64,000 nt of DNA, from positions 1 through 64,000 of the forward strand of contig NZ_CAMLMK010000001.1 in assembly GCF_946481155.1 (NCBI RefSeq), read 5' to 3'. The notes beneath the pieces are model-generated. The model did no database searches and had not been told where the DNA came from. It was given only the letters and a program-made list of their open reading frames with translations. Source of the stretch: an uncultured Flavobacterium sp. (GTDB lineage: Bacteria; Bacteroidota; Bacteroidia; Flavobacteriales; Flavobacteriaceae). How positions within the stretch are numbered: position 1 is the stretch's first letter; every line of letters begins with the position of its first letter. This document shows, one piece after another, positions 16,335 to 26,182 of this stretch. A program made the position numbers and the translations under genes.

Positions 16335-18437
16335 TTATTTCAGAATCTGATAAGCGAGCAATGATACGGCATAGGCAAACCCGCTCATGAAAACCAATTG
16401 CACGATAGGCCATTTCCAGGAATTTGTTTCCTTTTTGGTGATGGCTAAAGTAGAAATACATTGCATGGCAAAAGCATAGAATAGCAATAGGGAGACGCCT
16501 GTTGCGAGGTTGAATATTTTCTTTCCGGTTACGGGATGTATTTCGGCAGACATGCGGTTAATAATTGTGGTCTCTTCTTCAGAATGGCTTCCCACACTGT
16601 AAATAGTGGCTAATGTTCCGACAAAAACTTCACGGGCGGCAAACGAACTCACAACGGCAATGCCGATTTTCCAATCGTAACCCAAAGGTCTGATGACCGG
16701 CTCAATTGATTTTCCGATAATCCCGATATAAGAGTTTTCCAATTTATAGGAAGCAACCAAGTCGTCTTTTTCTCCAGAAATGGTTTTGTCCTGCAACTGT
16801 TTTTCGACAATATTCTCAGCATTGTGGAATGTATCGTTTGGTCCGTGCGAACCCAAAAACCAGAGAATCACGGATAATGCCAAAATGATTTTCCCGGCGC
16901 CGAACACAAACGATTTCGTTTTTTCAAGCACGTTAATCGCTACATTTTTAAACATTGGGACCTTGTAACCGGGCATCTCTACCACAAAATAGGAGCGCGA
17001 TTTGAACCGTAGTATTTTGTTTAAAACATAAGCCGAAAATATGGCCATCCCAAAACCCAGCATGTACAATAACATCAGCGTCAGGCCCTGCATGTTGAAG
17101 ACGCCGAAAAGGCGTTTGTCGGGAATGATCAGCGAAATTAAAATGGCATAGACAGGAAGTCTCGCCGAACAGGTGGTAAACGGAGTTACTAATATGGTTA
17201 TTAAACGCTCTTTCCAGTTTTCTATATTTCTGGCCGCCATAATCGCAGGAATAGCACAGGCTGTTCCCGAAATCAAAGGCACGACACTTTTTCCGCTCAG
17301 TCCGAAACGACGCATGATTTTGTCCATAAGAAATACCACGCGGCTCATGTATCCGCTTTCTTCCAAAACAGAAATGAACAAAAACAAAAAGGCAATCTGA
17401 GGGATGAAAATAGCGATACCGCCTATTCCGGGAATAATCCCTTCCGAAATTAAATCAGTAAGGACACCCGGAGGCAAGTGATTTTTGGTATAGGAACTCA
17501 GTGCAGCAAAACTAGTATCGATAAAATGCATCGGAATGCTTGACCAGTCGAAAATGGATTGGAAAATAAGAAGTAAAATCCCGAAGAAAATTACATATCC
17601 GAAAATTTTATGTGTAAGGATACGATCCAGTCGTTCCCGGAAATCGGTGGCGGTATCTTTGTCGACTTTATATCCGATTTTCAGCGTATCGTTAATAAAC
17701 TGATATCGCTTGACAGTTTCTTTCTGCTGAAGCTGTTTTAATGCTGCTTTTGGCTTTGCAAAGGAATTTTCCTCAATTTTTTTTCTGTGAAGATTCGAGA
17801 AATTCACGTCCTGTGTAATCACGAGCCACAATTTATAGAGCAGTTGATTCGGAAAAGCACGACGAAGGTTGTTAAAGTAATCCGGGTCGATGCTTGAAGC
17901 ATTCAGGCAAGGTTCGGTAGACAGCTCCTGATAATTAATGATGAGTTTCTTCAGGTAGTCGATCCCGATTTTCTTCCGCGAACTCACTAAGGCGATTTTG
18001 GTTTTCAGCTGTTCTTCTAAAAACGGAATGTCCAGCGTAATCCCTTTCGGAATCATACGATCCGACATATTAATCACTAAAATCGTTGGGATTTCCAGAT
18101 CTTTTATCTGAGTGAATAGCAACAGGTTTCGTTTCAGGTTTTCCACTTCCGAAACCACTACGGCCACATCGGGAAAATCCTTATCGTTTTTATTCATCAG
18201 CAATTCGATTACCACGCTTTCGTCCATTGAACTCGCGTTCAGACTGTAAGTTCCCGGTAAATCGAGGATAGTTGCTTTGGTATATTCGGAAAGTTTTGCG
18301 ATGCCGACTTTCTTTTCAACGGTGATGCCGGGATAGTTTCCCACTTGCTGGTTCAATCCTGTCAGGTCATTAAAAACCGAAGTTTTTCCCACGTTAGGAT
18401 TACCTATCAAGGCTACTTTTATAGTGTTGTGTTTCAT
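16335..18437 (-). CDS. feoB: Ferrous iron transport protein B
   Basis: 700 residues. The N-terminal G domain has a G1 motif GNPNVGKTSVFN (residues 12-23), DLPGTYSL (G3) and NMSD (G4). A helical GDI-like region follows, then about eight to nine TM helices with two gate domains, including the TTCSARLPVY motif whose cysteine is strongly conserved. It imports Fe2+ across the inner membrane. The gene is 7 bp downstream of feoA and 1 bp upstream of the Cys-rich accessory gene, so feoA-feoB-accessory is one operon. Confidence 0.96.
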   Translation of the reverse strand: MKHNTIKVALIGNPNVGKTSVFNDLTGLNQQVGNYPGITVEKKVGIAKLSEYTKATILDLPGTYSLNASSMDESVVIELLMNKNDKDFPDVAVVVSEVENLKRNLLLFTQIKDLEIPTILVINMSDRMIPKGITLDIPFLEEQLKTKIALVSSRKKIGIDYLKKLIINYQELSTEPCLNASSIDPDYFNNLRRAFPNQLLYKLWLVITQDVNFSNLHRKKIEENSFAKPKAALKQLQQKETVKRYQFINDTLKIGYKVDKDTATDFRERLDRILTHKIFGYVIFFGILLLIFQSIFDWSSIPMHFIDTSFAALSSYTKNHLPPGVLTDLISEGIIPGIGGIAIFIPQIAFLFLFISVLEESGYMSRVVFLMDKIMRRFGLSGKSVVPLISGTACAIPAIMAARNIENWKERLITILVTPFTTCSARLPVYAILISLIIPDKRLFGVFNMQGLTLMLLYMLGFGMAIFSAYVLNKILRFKSRSYFVVEMPGYKVPMFKNVAINVLEKTKSFVFGAGKIILALSVILWFLGSHGPNDTFHNAENIVEKQLQDKTISGEKDDLVASYKLENSYIGIIGKSIEPVIRPLGYDWKIGIAVVSSFAAREVFVGTLATIYSVGSHSEEETTIINRMSAEIHPVTGKKIFNLATGVSLLLFYAFAMQCISTLAITKKETNSWKWPIVQLVFMSGFAYAVSLLAYQILK

Positions 18438-18444
18438 AGCGGTT

Positions 18445-18678
18445 TTAACGATTTATGATTTCAACACTAATTTCTTTTGCAGTCTCCACTCTAATAGCCA
18501 CGTGGCTGTCATTAACAGTAATATACAACGGATCGCCAAACGGAGCAACCTGCAGGAGCTCTACTTCATTGCCCGGTAAACACCCCATTTCCAGTAACTT
18601 TAAAGGCATCTCATCGATGTTAAAATCCAGAATGACAGCTTTTTGTCCGCGTTGTAACTGTGCTAACGTAATTGCCAA
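18445..18678 (-). CDS. feoA: Ferrous iron transport protein A (TTG start)
   Basis: A 77-residue SH3-like FeoA protein that stimulates or stabilises FeoB. The only workable start is TTG at 18678: an in-frame stop (TAA) lies two codons upstream, there is no nearer ATG, and the family N-terminus (xxTLAQLxxGQKAVI) begins there. The rare start may set a low FeoA level. The first gene of the feoAB operon; a -7-like TATTTTTG lies at 18705-18712 on the minus strand and a duplicated ATTTAGATTG sequence lies between it and the start. Confidence 0.92.
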   Translation of the reverse strand: MAITLAQLQRGQKAVILDFNIDEMPLKLLEMGCLPGNEVELLQVAPFGDPLYITVNDSHVAIRVETAKEISVEIINR

Positions 18679-18683
18679 CTTTT

Positions 18684-18712
18684 ATTTAGATTGAATTTAG
18701 ATTGCAAAAATA
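18684..18712 (-). promoter_or_regulatory. feoAB promoter region with duplicated TTTAGATTG
   Basis: TATTTTTG (minus strand of 18705-18712) fits the Bacteroidota -7 element. Just downstream, in the expected start region, ATTTAGATTG occurs twice with an 11-bp period (18684-18693 and 18695-18704). The TTTAGA half-site also occurs in the candidate operator beside the DtxR-type gene. Confidence 0.4.
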
Positions 18713-18772
18713 AGGAAATAAAGTTTTAAAAGATGTTAAAAGTGACTTTTGCTTTTTTTTATCAAAAATCAG

Positions 18773-19450
18773 TTAGTTTTCCTCTTCGGATAAAAAATTG
18801 ATGTCGGCCAGCAGGCGCTCCACTTCTTCTTTTTTCGTACCGTCATAAAAGCCACGAACCCGGCGTTTGCTGTCGACCAGTACAAAGTTTTCGGTGTGGA
18901 CCATATCGTACAATTCTTCCGGTTTTCCGGTTTTTACCGCGAGATAGGATTTTCGGGCGATGTAGTAAATGTCTTTTTTATCCCCTGTAACAAGATTCCA
19001 TTTGTTGTCGATTACGCCTTTTCTTCCGGCATATTCTTTTAAAACAGAGACACTGTCTATATCGGGAGTAACCGAATGGGAAAGCAGCATGACTTTAGGA
19101 TTGTTTTTTATTTGATCCTGAAGCCATACCATATTATCGGTCATTATCGGGCAAATGCTTTGGCAAGTAGTGAAGAAAAAGTCGGCAACATAGATTTTCC
19201 CTTCGTAGTCTTTTTGGGTGATGGTTTTTCCGTTTTGATTCGTAAAAGCGAAATCGGCAATGTGATGCTCATTTTTATTCGAGACATGCTGAATGGTCGA
19301 ATCCACCAGTTCCGGATTGACCATGGAAGGCGTGTAAATCGGCAAGGTTTTTTTTGGCTTTAAAGCAGTGTAAAACAGTGTAATAATAATTACGGACAAA
19401 ACGCCCAGAACGATAAAAAAAGGAATGTATTTTTTGAAAAAAGCAAACAT
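18773..19450 (-). CDS. SCO1/SenC-family copper chaperone
   Basis: 225 residues. One N-terminal membrane anchor (about residues 8-30) precedes a thioredoxin-fold domain with the SCO copper motif: C96 and C100 in TTCQSICPIM and H185 in MVHTENFVLVD. SCO proteins deliver copper to, or reduce thiols of, the CuA site of cytochrome c oxidase in the periplasm. It is a single gene with its own promoter and lies beside, but probably outside, the feo operon. Confidence 0.93.
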   Translation of the reverse strand: MFAFFKKYIPFFIVLGVLSVIIITLFYTALKPKKTLPIYTPSMVNPELVDSTIQHVSNKNEHHIADFAFTNQNGKTITQKDYEGKIYVADFFFTTCQSICPIMTDNMVWLQDQIKNNPKVMLLSHSVTPDIDSVSVLKEYAGRKGVIDNKWNLVTGDKKDIYYIARKSYLAVKTGKPEELYDMVHTENFVLVDSKRRVRGFYDGTKKEEVERLLADINFLSEEEN

Positions 19451-19464
19451 GAATTATTTTTTTG

Positions 19465-19495
19465 CAAATGTACAAAAGAAAACAGAGACGTTCAA
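19465..19495 (-). promoter_or_regulatory. Bacteroidota-type promoter of the SCO gene
   Basis: On the minus strand TTG (19495-19493), a 20-bp spacer and TACATTTG (19472-19465) match the TTG/TAnnTTTG promoter pattern, close to the ATG at 19450. Confidence 0.55.
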
Positions 19496-19530
19496 TAAGG
19501 TAAGGTTTTGATTTATTGCTTGTTAAATTA

Positions 19531-19560
19531 TTGGATTATTGCTAAAACTTTTTAAATTTG
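19531..19560 (+). promoter_or_regulatory. Bacteroidota-type promoter of the T9SS protein gene
   Basis: TTG (19531-19533), a 19-bp spacer and TAAATTTG (19553-19560), 20 bp before the ATG. Confidence 0.5.
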
Positions 19561-19580
19561 ACGAAACTTAACTAAAAAAA

Positions 19581-22500
19581 ATGAAAAAAACTTACCTACT
19601 ACTAACCTTATTGTGTGCTTTTTTAGGGCATTCACAATATAACGAATTGGCCCCTTGGGTACCGCAGCCCTCCGGTACGGCCAAAAACGAATTGACCATC
19701 GATGAGCTTGTTGCTTCTTTTAATGAGTATTGGAACCACCACGACCGAAAAAAGAAAGGAAGCGGATACAAACCGTTCATGCGTTGGGAGAATCATTGGA
19801 GAAACAAAACTGATGCACAAGGAAGATTAATCACTCCGGAGCAGATGTGGGCAGCCTTCAACGAGAAAAAAAATGCAAAAGCACGAAACCAGTCTAACAG
19901 AAGTCTTCCGGTAAGTAACTGGACCCCCGTGGGACCATTTACCCATGTGAATACAGGATCATGGTCTTCTGGGCAAGGCAGGGTCGGCTTCGTATATGTT
20001 GATCCTACAAATTCCAATACGCTATATGTTGGATCGCCGGCTGGAGGTATTTGGAAATCCACGAACAACGGGGCAGCCTGGAGTCCATTATCAGACGAAT
20101 TACCTCAAATCGGGGTGTCAGGAATTGCAGTAGATCATACCAACCCAAGTACCATTTACATTGCAACAGGAGATAAAGATGCCTCTGACACTTATTCAAT
20201 CGGGGTGTTAAAATCAACCGATGGCGGTGCTACCTGGAATACAACTGGCTTGAGCTTTGCAAATACAACAACTTTAGCAGGAGATTTAATTATGAATCCC
20301 AGCGATCCAAATATGCTATGGGTAGCGACCAATGTTGGTATTTACAGAACGACCAATGGAGGTACGACCTGGACAAATGAACAGGCCGGAAATTTTGCGC
20401 AAGGTTCCATAAGAGTGAAACCAGGTGATTCCAACACAGTATATGCGGTTTCTAATAACCGATTCTACCGTTCTACAAATGCCGGGGATACTTTTACAGT
20501 TGTTACAACCGGTTTGCCTTTAAATTCAGGAAGATTTATATTAGACGTTACGCCGGCCAATGCCAATTACGTTTATATTTTGAGTGCCACAACTGCAGGC
20601 GCCCTTCAGGGGATTTACCGTTCAGTGAATGGCGGAACCAACTGGACCAAAACATCAGGGACAACCGATATTTTCGAATCGACGCAATCTTGGTATGATT
20701 TAGCATTAGCGGTTTCAGATACCAATGCTGATGAGATTTACACAGGATGTTTAAATGTGTGGAAATCCACAAACGGAGGAGCTGCAGTTACCAAAATGAA
20801 TAACTGGAGTGCTCCTACGGCACCAGCTTATACCCATGCGGATGTACATTTCCTGCGTTTCTACGGAGGAAAATTATTTGCTGGAACCGATGGCGGTATC
20901 TATGTGTCTGCAGATGGAGCCCTAAATTTCACCGACTTGACAGGCGGACTTCAGATCAGCCAGTTTTATAAAATTGCAGTTTCAAAACAATCGGCAGATA
21001 AAATGGTAGGAGGTCTTCAGGATAATGGAGGTCATGCCTATAGCGGAAACCAATGGAAAAACTTCTATGGTGCCGACGGAATGGACACTGCAATCGACCC
21101 TAATAACAGCGATAAATACTACGGATTCATTCAAAACGGAAGCAGCTTATACATAAGTGCTGATGCCGGAAGCACCTTAGGATCTTCAGTGGGATCACCA
21201 GGAGGCGCGGACGGTAACTGGGTTACTCCTTTAGCGACAAACTCTTTAGGGGAACTATACTCCGGATTTGCAGGATTGTATAAATTGGTAGGATCGGCTT
21301 GGGTATTGCAAAATACAAACAGCGTAGGAACAGGGAATCTGGAATTGATTACTGTGGATCCAAGCAATAATAATAATATGTATGTCGTAAATGGTTCTAC
21401 TTTATATAAGAGTACAGATAAAGGAATCACATTTGCGAACGTTTACACGGCGACGTCCAGCATTACTTCGGTTTGCGTACATTCAACAGACAGCTCGATT
21501 GTTTATATCACGACTTCCGGTACTGGAGGCCAGGCTTTAAAATCAACAACCGGCGGAACAGCGTTTACGTCTATTTCAACCGGATTGCCTGCTATCGGTA
21601 AAAATGTTATCAGACATCAGGGAAGAAACACGCTTAATCCATTGTATTTAGGTACGAGTTTAGGAGTTTACTACAGAGACGATTCCATGTCACAATGGGA
21701 GCCTTTCGAAATAAACCTTCCTAACGTGAGTGTAACCGACTTAGAAATCAACCTGGAAGACTCAAAAATTACGGCGGCTACATACGGAAGAGGAATCTGG
21801 CAGACACCAATACCGGTGGAAGTGCCTCAGACAGACGTTAAACTAGTAAGTGTAAATAACCCGACTGCCCTTATAAACTGCGGAAGTTTCATTCCTCAGG
21901 TTACTGTTAAAAACATGGGCGTGAACCCGATAAACTCGGTTACCATAAATTACGACTACAACGGAACTCCGATGAATTTTGTATGGAACGGAACCATTGC
22001 TCCGGCTGCCAATCAAATTATCGATTTGCCTCAGTTATCGGTAGCAAGAGGAACTTATACCTTAAACATTAGTACCACAACAACAAATGACGCCTATGCA
22101 GATAACAACGGTGGCGCCATTCCGTTCTATGTTAATGATGGAGGAACAATTGCATCGGTAAATACTTTCGAAGCATCAGGTTCTGAATTATTAACGTATA
22201 ATGACGGTGCTGCTGTTTCCCAATGGCAGAGAGGAACAAGAACCGGAGGACTTATGGCAACAGGTACAAACAACGTATATACTACTAACTTATCAGGAAA
22301 TTATCCCGATATGATAAAATCCTATTTGGTTTCACAATGCTATAACCTTTCAAATGTGACCAATCCGGTAATCCGTTTCAAAATGAAATTTGATTTGGAG
22401 CAGGACTGGGATGTGGTATACGTTCAGTATTCTACGAATTTCGGACAAACTTGGACCGTTTTAGGAACGCAAGGAGCTAACTGGTACAACAGCAACAGGA

Positions 22501-22964
22501 CTCCGGCTACAAGCGGAAATGATTGCTACAACTGCCCTGGCGCTCAGTGGACCGGAAGCGATACAACGCTAAAACAATATTTTTATCCGCTAAACGCGCT
22601 GAATGCCGAAACCAACGTAATCTTCAGAATCGTGTTCCATTCGGATGAATCAGCAAATCAGCTTGGCGTAGTTATTGATGATTTCGTAATCGACGGAACG
22701 CTTCCGACGCAAAATTTTGAGCTTAACAGTATTTCGGTATATCCAAACCCTTCAACAGGACTATTCAACGTTGCCTTGGGTACGTTTGTTCCTGAAACAG
22801 TAGAAGTGTACGATTTGTCCGGAAAGATAATTTTAACAGATGAAAATGTAACAATTTCGAATTCCCACTACTTATTGAATCTGAGTAAGGTGGCTACCGG
22901 AATTTATTTTGTAAAAATTGCTTCGGAAAACCAAAGTGTGGTAAAACGTATAATCAAAAACTAA
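19581..22964 (+). CDS. T9SS-secreted sortilin-like beta-propeller protein
   Basis: 1127 residues. A signal peptide (1-18) and a linker lead into a beta-propeller region (about 110-750) with many BNR/sortilin-type repeats (for example STNNGAAW, STDGGATW, TTNGGTTW, SVNGGTNW). Next is an Ig/CARDB-like domain (about 755-860), a jelly-roll-like domain with Cys pairs (about 865-1040), and a C-terminal type IX sorting domain of about 75 residues starting SVYPNPSTG and ending VKRIIKN. It should be exported through the T9SS and attached to or released from the cell surface. The substrate is unknown. An M13 peptidase gene follows after 8 bp. Confidence 0.9.
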   Translation: MKKTYLLLTLLCAFLGHSQYNELAPWVPQPSGTAKNELTIDELVASFNEYWNHHDRKKKGSGYKPFMRWENHWRNKTDAQGRLITPEQMWAAFNEKKNAKARNQSNRSLPVSNWTPVGPFTHVNTGSWSSGQGRVGFVYVDPTNSNTLYVGSPAGGIWKSTNNGAAWSPLSDELPQIGVSGIAVDHTNPSTIYIATGDKDASDTYSIGVLKSTDGGATWNTTGLSFANTTTLAGDLIMNPSDPNMLWVATNVGIYRTTNGGTTWTNEQAGNFAQGSIRVKPGDSNTVYAVSNNRFYRSTNAGDTFTVVTTGLPLNSGRFILDVTPANANYVYILSATTAGALQGIYRSVNGGTNWTKTSGTTDIFESTQSWYDLALAVSDTNADEIYTGCLNVWKSTNGGAAVTKMNNWSAPTAPAYTHADVHFLRFYGGKLFAGTDGGIYVSADGALNFTDLTGGLQISQFYKIAVSKQSADKMVGGLQDNGGHAYSGNQWKNFYGADGMDTAIDPNNSDKYYGFIQNGSSLYISADAGSTLGSSVGSPGGADGNWVTPLATNSLGELYSGFAGLYKLVGSAWVLQNTNSVGTGNLELITVDPSNNNNMYVVNGSTLYKSTDKGITFANVYTATSSITSVCVHSTDSSIVYITTSGTGGQALKSTTGGTAFTSISTGLPAIGKNVIRHQGRNTLNPLYLGTSLGVYYRDDSMSQWEPFEINLPNVSVTDLEINLEDSKITAATYGRGIWQTPIPVEVPQTDVKLVSVNNPTALINCGSFIPQVTVKNMGVNPINSVTINYDYNGTPMNFVWNGTIAPAANQIIDLPQLSVARGTYTLNISTTTTNDAYADNNGGAIPFYVNDGGTIASVNTFEASGSELLTYNDGAAVSQWQRGTRTGGLMATGTNNVYTTNLSGNYPDMIKSYLVSQCYNLSNVTNPVIRFKMKFDLEQDWDVVYVQYSTNFGQTWTVLGTQGANWYNSNRTPATSGNDCYNCPGAQWTGSDTTLKQYFYPLNALNAETNVIFRIVFHSDESANQLGVVIDDFVIDGTLPTQNFELNSISVYPNPSTGLFNVALGTFVPETVEVYDLSGKIILTDENVTISNSHYLLNLSKVATGIYFVKIASENQSVVKRIIKN

Positions 22965-22972
22965 TTTCGTTT

Positions 22973-25030
22973 ATGAAAAAAAACATTGTTGCAGCCGGCT
23001 CACTTGCCGTGCTTTCAATGCTTAGTCTGGAAGCTTCGGCACAACAGGCTAAGCCTAAAAATCCGGGAATTGATTTGGATTTAATGGACAAATCGGTAAA
23101 ACCCGGAGATGATTTCTTCCGTTATGTAAATGGGACATGGTTTGATAAAACCCAGATTCCTGCAGACAAAACGCGTTGGGGAAGTTTTGACGAATTGCGT
23201 CAGAACACCGATAACGATGCTTTGGCTATCTTAAAGGAAGCGGCTGCCAACAAGAAATTAGATCCGAAATCTGATCAGGCGAAAGCGGTAAATGTGTACA
23301 AAACCTTTATGGATACCATTTACAGAAACAAACTGGGAACTACTCCGTTAAAACCATATTTGGCTAAAATCAACGCGATTAAAACGATTGCGGATGTAAA
23401 CAAATTGCTTATCGAGATGGAACCTCAGGGCGGATTAGGTTTTTATGGCGTAGGTATTGGTGCCGATGCTAAAAACAGTACCCGCAATGTAGTGTATCTT
23501 GGTTTGGGAAGCTTAGGTTTGCCGGACAGGGATTATTACGTTTCCGATGATAAAGATTCGAAAGAAAAACGCGAAAAATATGTTGCTCACGTGGCAAGAA
23601 TGCTTCAGTATGTTGGCGTAAAAGCTGCTGATGCAAAAAATCAGGCTGAAAAAGTCCTGGCGCTTGAAACCGAAATGGCACGTCCAAGATTAGACAGGGT
23701 AGAGCGTCGTGACCGAAGAAAAACCTACAACCCAATGACAGTTGCCGATTTGCAGAAGTTAACACCTTCGGTAAACTGGAATGGTTATTTAGAAGGAGTG
23801 GGCATCGGAAAAATTGACTCTTTGATTGTTTCACAGCCTAAATACATGACGGCCCTGGAAGATATCTTCAAAGCAAACAAAGTGGAAGACTGGAAAGCCT
23901 ACATGCGTTGGACCTTAATCAACAAATCGACAGGCGTTCTTACTACCGAAATCGAAACCGCTAACTGGGAATTCTACAGCAAAACGCTAACGGGAGCTTT
24001 AAAGCAACGTCCGCGCGAAGAACGAGCTTTACAGGTAGTGAACGGAACGGTTGGCGAAGCTTTAGGGAAATTATATGTTGAGAAAAAATTCCCTGCTGAA
24101 GCGAAAGCGAAAGCAAAAGCAATGATCGACAACGTATTCCTTGCATTCGAAAACCGTATCAACAACTTACCTTGGATGACGCCGGCAACAAGAAAAGGTG
24201 CTATTGACAAATTAAGAAAATCAACCGTTAAAATCGGATATCCTGATAAGTGGAAAGATTATTCTAAGTTGGAAATCAAAAGTGTCGAGCAGGGCGGAAA
24301 CTATTTCGAGAACATGAAAAATGTCGCTCGTTGGGGATTTGCTGAAAATCTTGCTGATCTGAAAAAACCAGTAGATAAAACGGAATGGGGCATGTCGCCG
24401 CAAACGGTAAACGCCTATTACAACCCGTCTTACAACGAAATCGTTTTCCCTGCTGCTATCTTACAGCCGCCATTCTATGACTATAAAGCGGATGATGCTG
24501 TAAACTATGGTGGTATCGGAGCGGTAATCGGTCACGAGATCTCTCACGGATTTGACGATTCAGGTTCGCGTTACAACGCCGAAGGAAACTTAGTTAACTG
24601 GTGGACCGAAGACGATTTAAAACAATTTACAGGTCTTGGCGGCGCTTTGGCTTCACAATACAGTGCTTTAGAACCGCTTCCGGGTACATTTGTTGACGGT
24701 AAATTTACTTTAGGTGAAAATATCGGAGATTTAGGTGGAGTAAATGCTGCTTATGACGGTTTGCAAATTGCCATGAAGAAAAGCGGAAAAACAGCTTTAA
24801 TCGACGGATATACGCAAGAACAACGTTTCTTTATGTCGTGGGCAACGATCTGGCGTTCAAAAATGAGAGACGAAGCGATCAAGAATCAGGTAAAAACAGA
24901 TCCGCACACTCCGGGGATGTACCGTGCTTTCGTGCCGTTGCAAAACGTTGATTCGTTCTATCAGGCATTCGACATCAAAGAAGGTCAGAAATTATACGTA
25001 AAACCGGAAAACCGTGTGAAAATCTGGTAA
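22973..25030 (+). CDS. M13-family (neprilysin/PepO-like) zinc metallopeptidase
   Basis: 685 residues. A signal peptide (1-23, ending SLEASAQQ) is followed by the M13 helical N-terminal domain and the catalytic domain with VIGHEISHGFDDSG (the HExxH zinc motif, about residue 523) and the third-ligand motif GENIGDLGG (about 583). The family cleaves small peptides. It ends with the conserved PENRVKIW, where a Trp at the end is usual for the family. Periplasmic or surface peptide digestion after cleavage by secreted proteins is likely. The last gene before a strong terminator. Confidence 0.95.
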   Translation: MKKNIVAAGSLAVLSMLSLEASAQQAKPKNPGIDLDLMDKSVKPGDDFFRYVNGTWFDKTQIPADKTRWGSFDELRQNTDNDALAILKEAAANKKLDPKSDQAKAVNVYKTFMDTIYRNKLGTTPLKPYLAKINAIKTIADVNKLLIEMEPQGGLGFYGVGIGADAKNSTRNVVYLGLGSLGLPDRDYYVSDDKDSKEKREKYVAHVARMLQYVGVKAADAKNQAEKVLALETEMARPRLDRVERRDRRKTYNPMTVADLQKLTPSVNWNGYLEGVGIGKIDSLIVSQPKYMTALEDIFKANKVEDWKAYMRWTLINKSTGVLTTEIETANWEFYSKTLTGALKQRPREERALQVVNGTVGEALGKLYVEKKFPAEAKAKAKAMIDNVFLAFENRINNLPWMTPATRKGAIDKLRKSTVKIGYPDKWKDYSKLEIKSVEQGGNYFENMKNVARWGFAENLADLKKPVDKTEWGMSPQTVNAYYNPSYNEIVFPAAILQPPFYDYKADDAVNYGGIGAVIGHEISHGFDDSGSRYNAEGNLVNWWTEDDLKQFTGLGGALASQYSALEPLPGTFVDGKFTLGENIGDLGGVNAAYDGLQIAMKKSGKTALIDGYTQEQRFFMSWATIWRSKMRDEAIKNQVKTDPHTPGMYRAFVPLQNVDSFYQAFDIKEGQKLYVKPENRVKIW

Positions 25031-25050
25031 TCCGATTGCATTTAAATAAA

Positions 25051-25083
25051 AAAATCCCAAGCTTATAAACTTGGGATTTTTTA
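25051..25083 (+). terminator. Terminator after the M13 peptidase gene
   Basis: Perfect 11-base arms AAAATCCCAAG and CTTGGGATTTT with an 8-base loop, T run to 25083. It can also work in the other direction. The remaining sequence to 25257 shows no gene or repeat that I can support. Confidence 0.85.
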
Positions 25084-25257
25084 TTGGAATCATTTTAGAG
25101 ATACGACTTTGTCACACCGCCTTCGTTTGTGATAAATGCTATTTTCGTTTTATCTTCCGACAGGAGACATCAAGCTGGGAAACAAATCCCTAAAATCACT
25201 GATATTTTAAAAGGAATACCTTCATGATTAAAAGTAATGAGCTAAAAGGGACTGTTT

Positions 25258-26139
25258 TTATTTCTTCCGCATGGATTTATTCACCAGGTACAATCCAAAA
25301 ACCGTTACAATACCACCCATGATAATCATTACAGTTAGCGGCTCATCAAAGATAAACGAACCTAAAACTACAGCCACAATCGGGTTAATATAGGCGTAAA
25401 TGCTACTCACTTCGGCGGGAAGGTGCTGAAGGGCATAAATAAAAGCTATAAATGTAAATACTGATCCGAAAACGACCAGATAAGCAATCGACCACCATGA
25501 TATCGCCGGAATTTCAGCAAGATTTACAGAAGTTCCTGTGGCGCCGGTATAAGCAAATAAAAGTAAACTGGAAATCAGCATCTGAAGTCCCAAACTGAAA
25601 TACGGATTAAAGCTAGCGGCTTTTTTCTTGGTATAAAGACTTCCGAAAGCCCAGGTCAGTGTCGCTGTCACGGAAAGTAAAATCCCGAATCGGAAATCAG
25701 GTTTAAGGAAATCGGACAAGTAATCATAGAAAACCAGGCAAACGCCGCCAAAACTCACCAGCATTCCGATAATGGCCCATTTGGAAAGCTTTTCACCTTT
25801 AAACATGCTTATGATTACAATCCACAGTGGGAATACTGCGCCGATAATCGCTCCCAGCCCACTGGAGATATATTTAACGCCCCAGGTGCTCAGTCCGTTG
25901 CTCAACACGAAATTCAGGATGCTCAGAATGATGATGGTCTTCCATTGCCTGCCTTTCGGCCATGGTGTTTTTTTATAGAGGAAAAAGGAAATGTACAAAG
26001 TAGCACCCAGAAACTGGCGAATGGCGGCCAATTGCAATGCCGGCATGTGCTTTACGCCTTCTTTGGAAGCAATCCAGGTGGTGCCCCAGAAAAAACTCAC
26101 CCAAAACAAAGCGAGCATCGGCAAACCGATCGCCTGCAT
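25258..26139 (-). CDS. EamA-family (DMT) transporter
   Basis: A 293-residue inner membrane protein with ten hydrophobic segments arranged as two EamA repeats; the first contains FWGTTWIASKEGV and the second TWAFGSLYTKK. It probably exports a metabolite; the substrate is unknown. The frame is open to 26274, but I place the start at ATG 26139 (MQAIGLPML), because the upstream residues are basic and lie over the end of the neighbouring epimerase gene, and EamA proteins normally start just before the first helix. Confidence 0.88.
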   Translation of the reverse strand: MQAIGLPMLALFWVSFFWGTTWIASKEGVKHMPALQLAAIRQFLGATLYISFFLYKKTPWPKGRQWKTIIILSILNFVLSNGLSTWGVKYISSGLGAIIGAVFPLWIVIISMFKGEKLSKWAIIGMLVSFGGVCLVFYDYLSDFLKPDFRFGILLSVTATLTWAFGSLYTKKKAASFNPYFSLGLQMLISSLLLFAYTGATGTSVNLAEIPAISWWSIAYLVVFGSVFTFIAFIYALQHLPAEVSSIYAYINPIVAVVLGSFIFDEPLTVMIIMGGIVTVFGLYLVNKSMRKK

Positions 26140-26182
26140 GCGGTTTTTGGCGGAAAGATGCAGCTTTGAAATTTTCAACACT

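Noticed and set aside
24097..24125. AAAGCG/AAAGCA repeats in the M13 gene as a phase-variable tract
   Set aside because: The unit is six bases and encodes an Ala-Lys stretch, so a change in number would not shift the frame.
25084..25257. Gene-free 174 bp after the M13 peptidase as a degraded gene or transposon remnant
   Set aside because: No frame longer than a few dozen codons, no repeat and no similarity that I could recognise.
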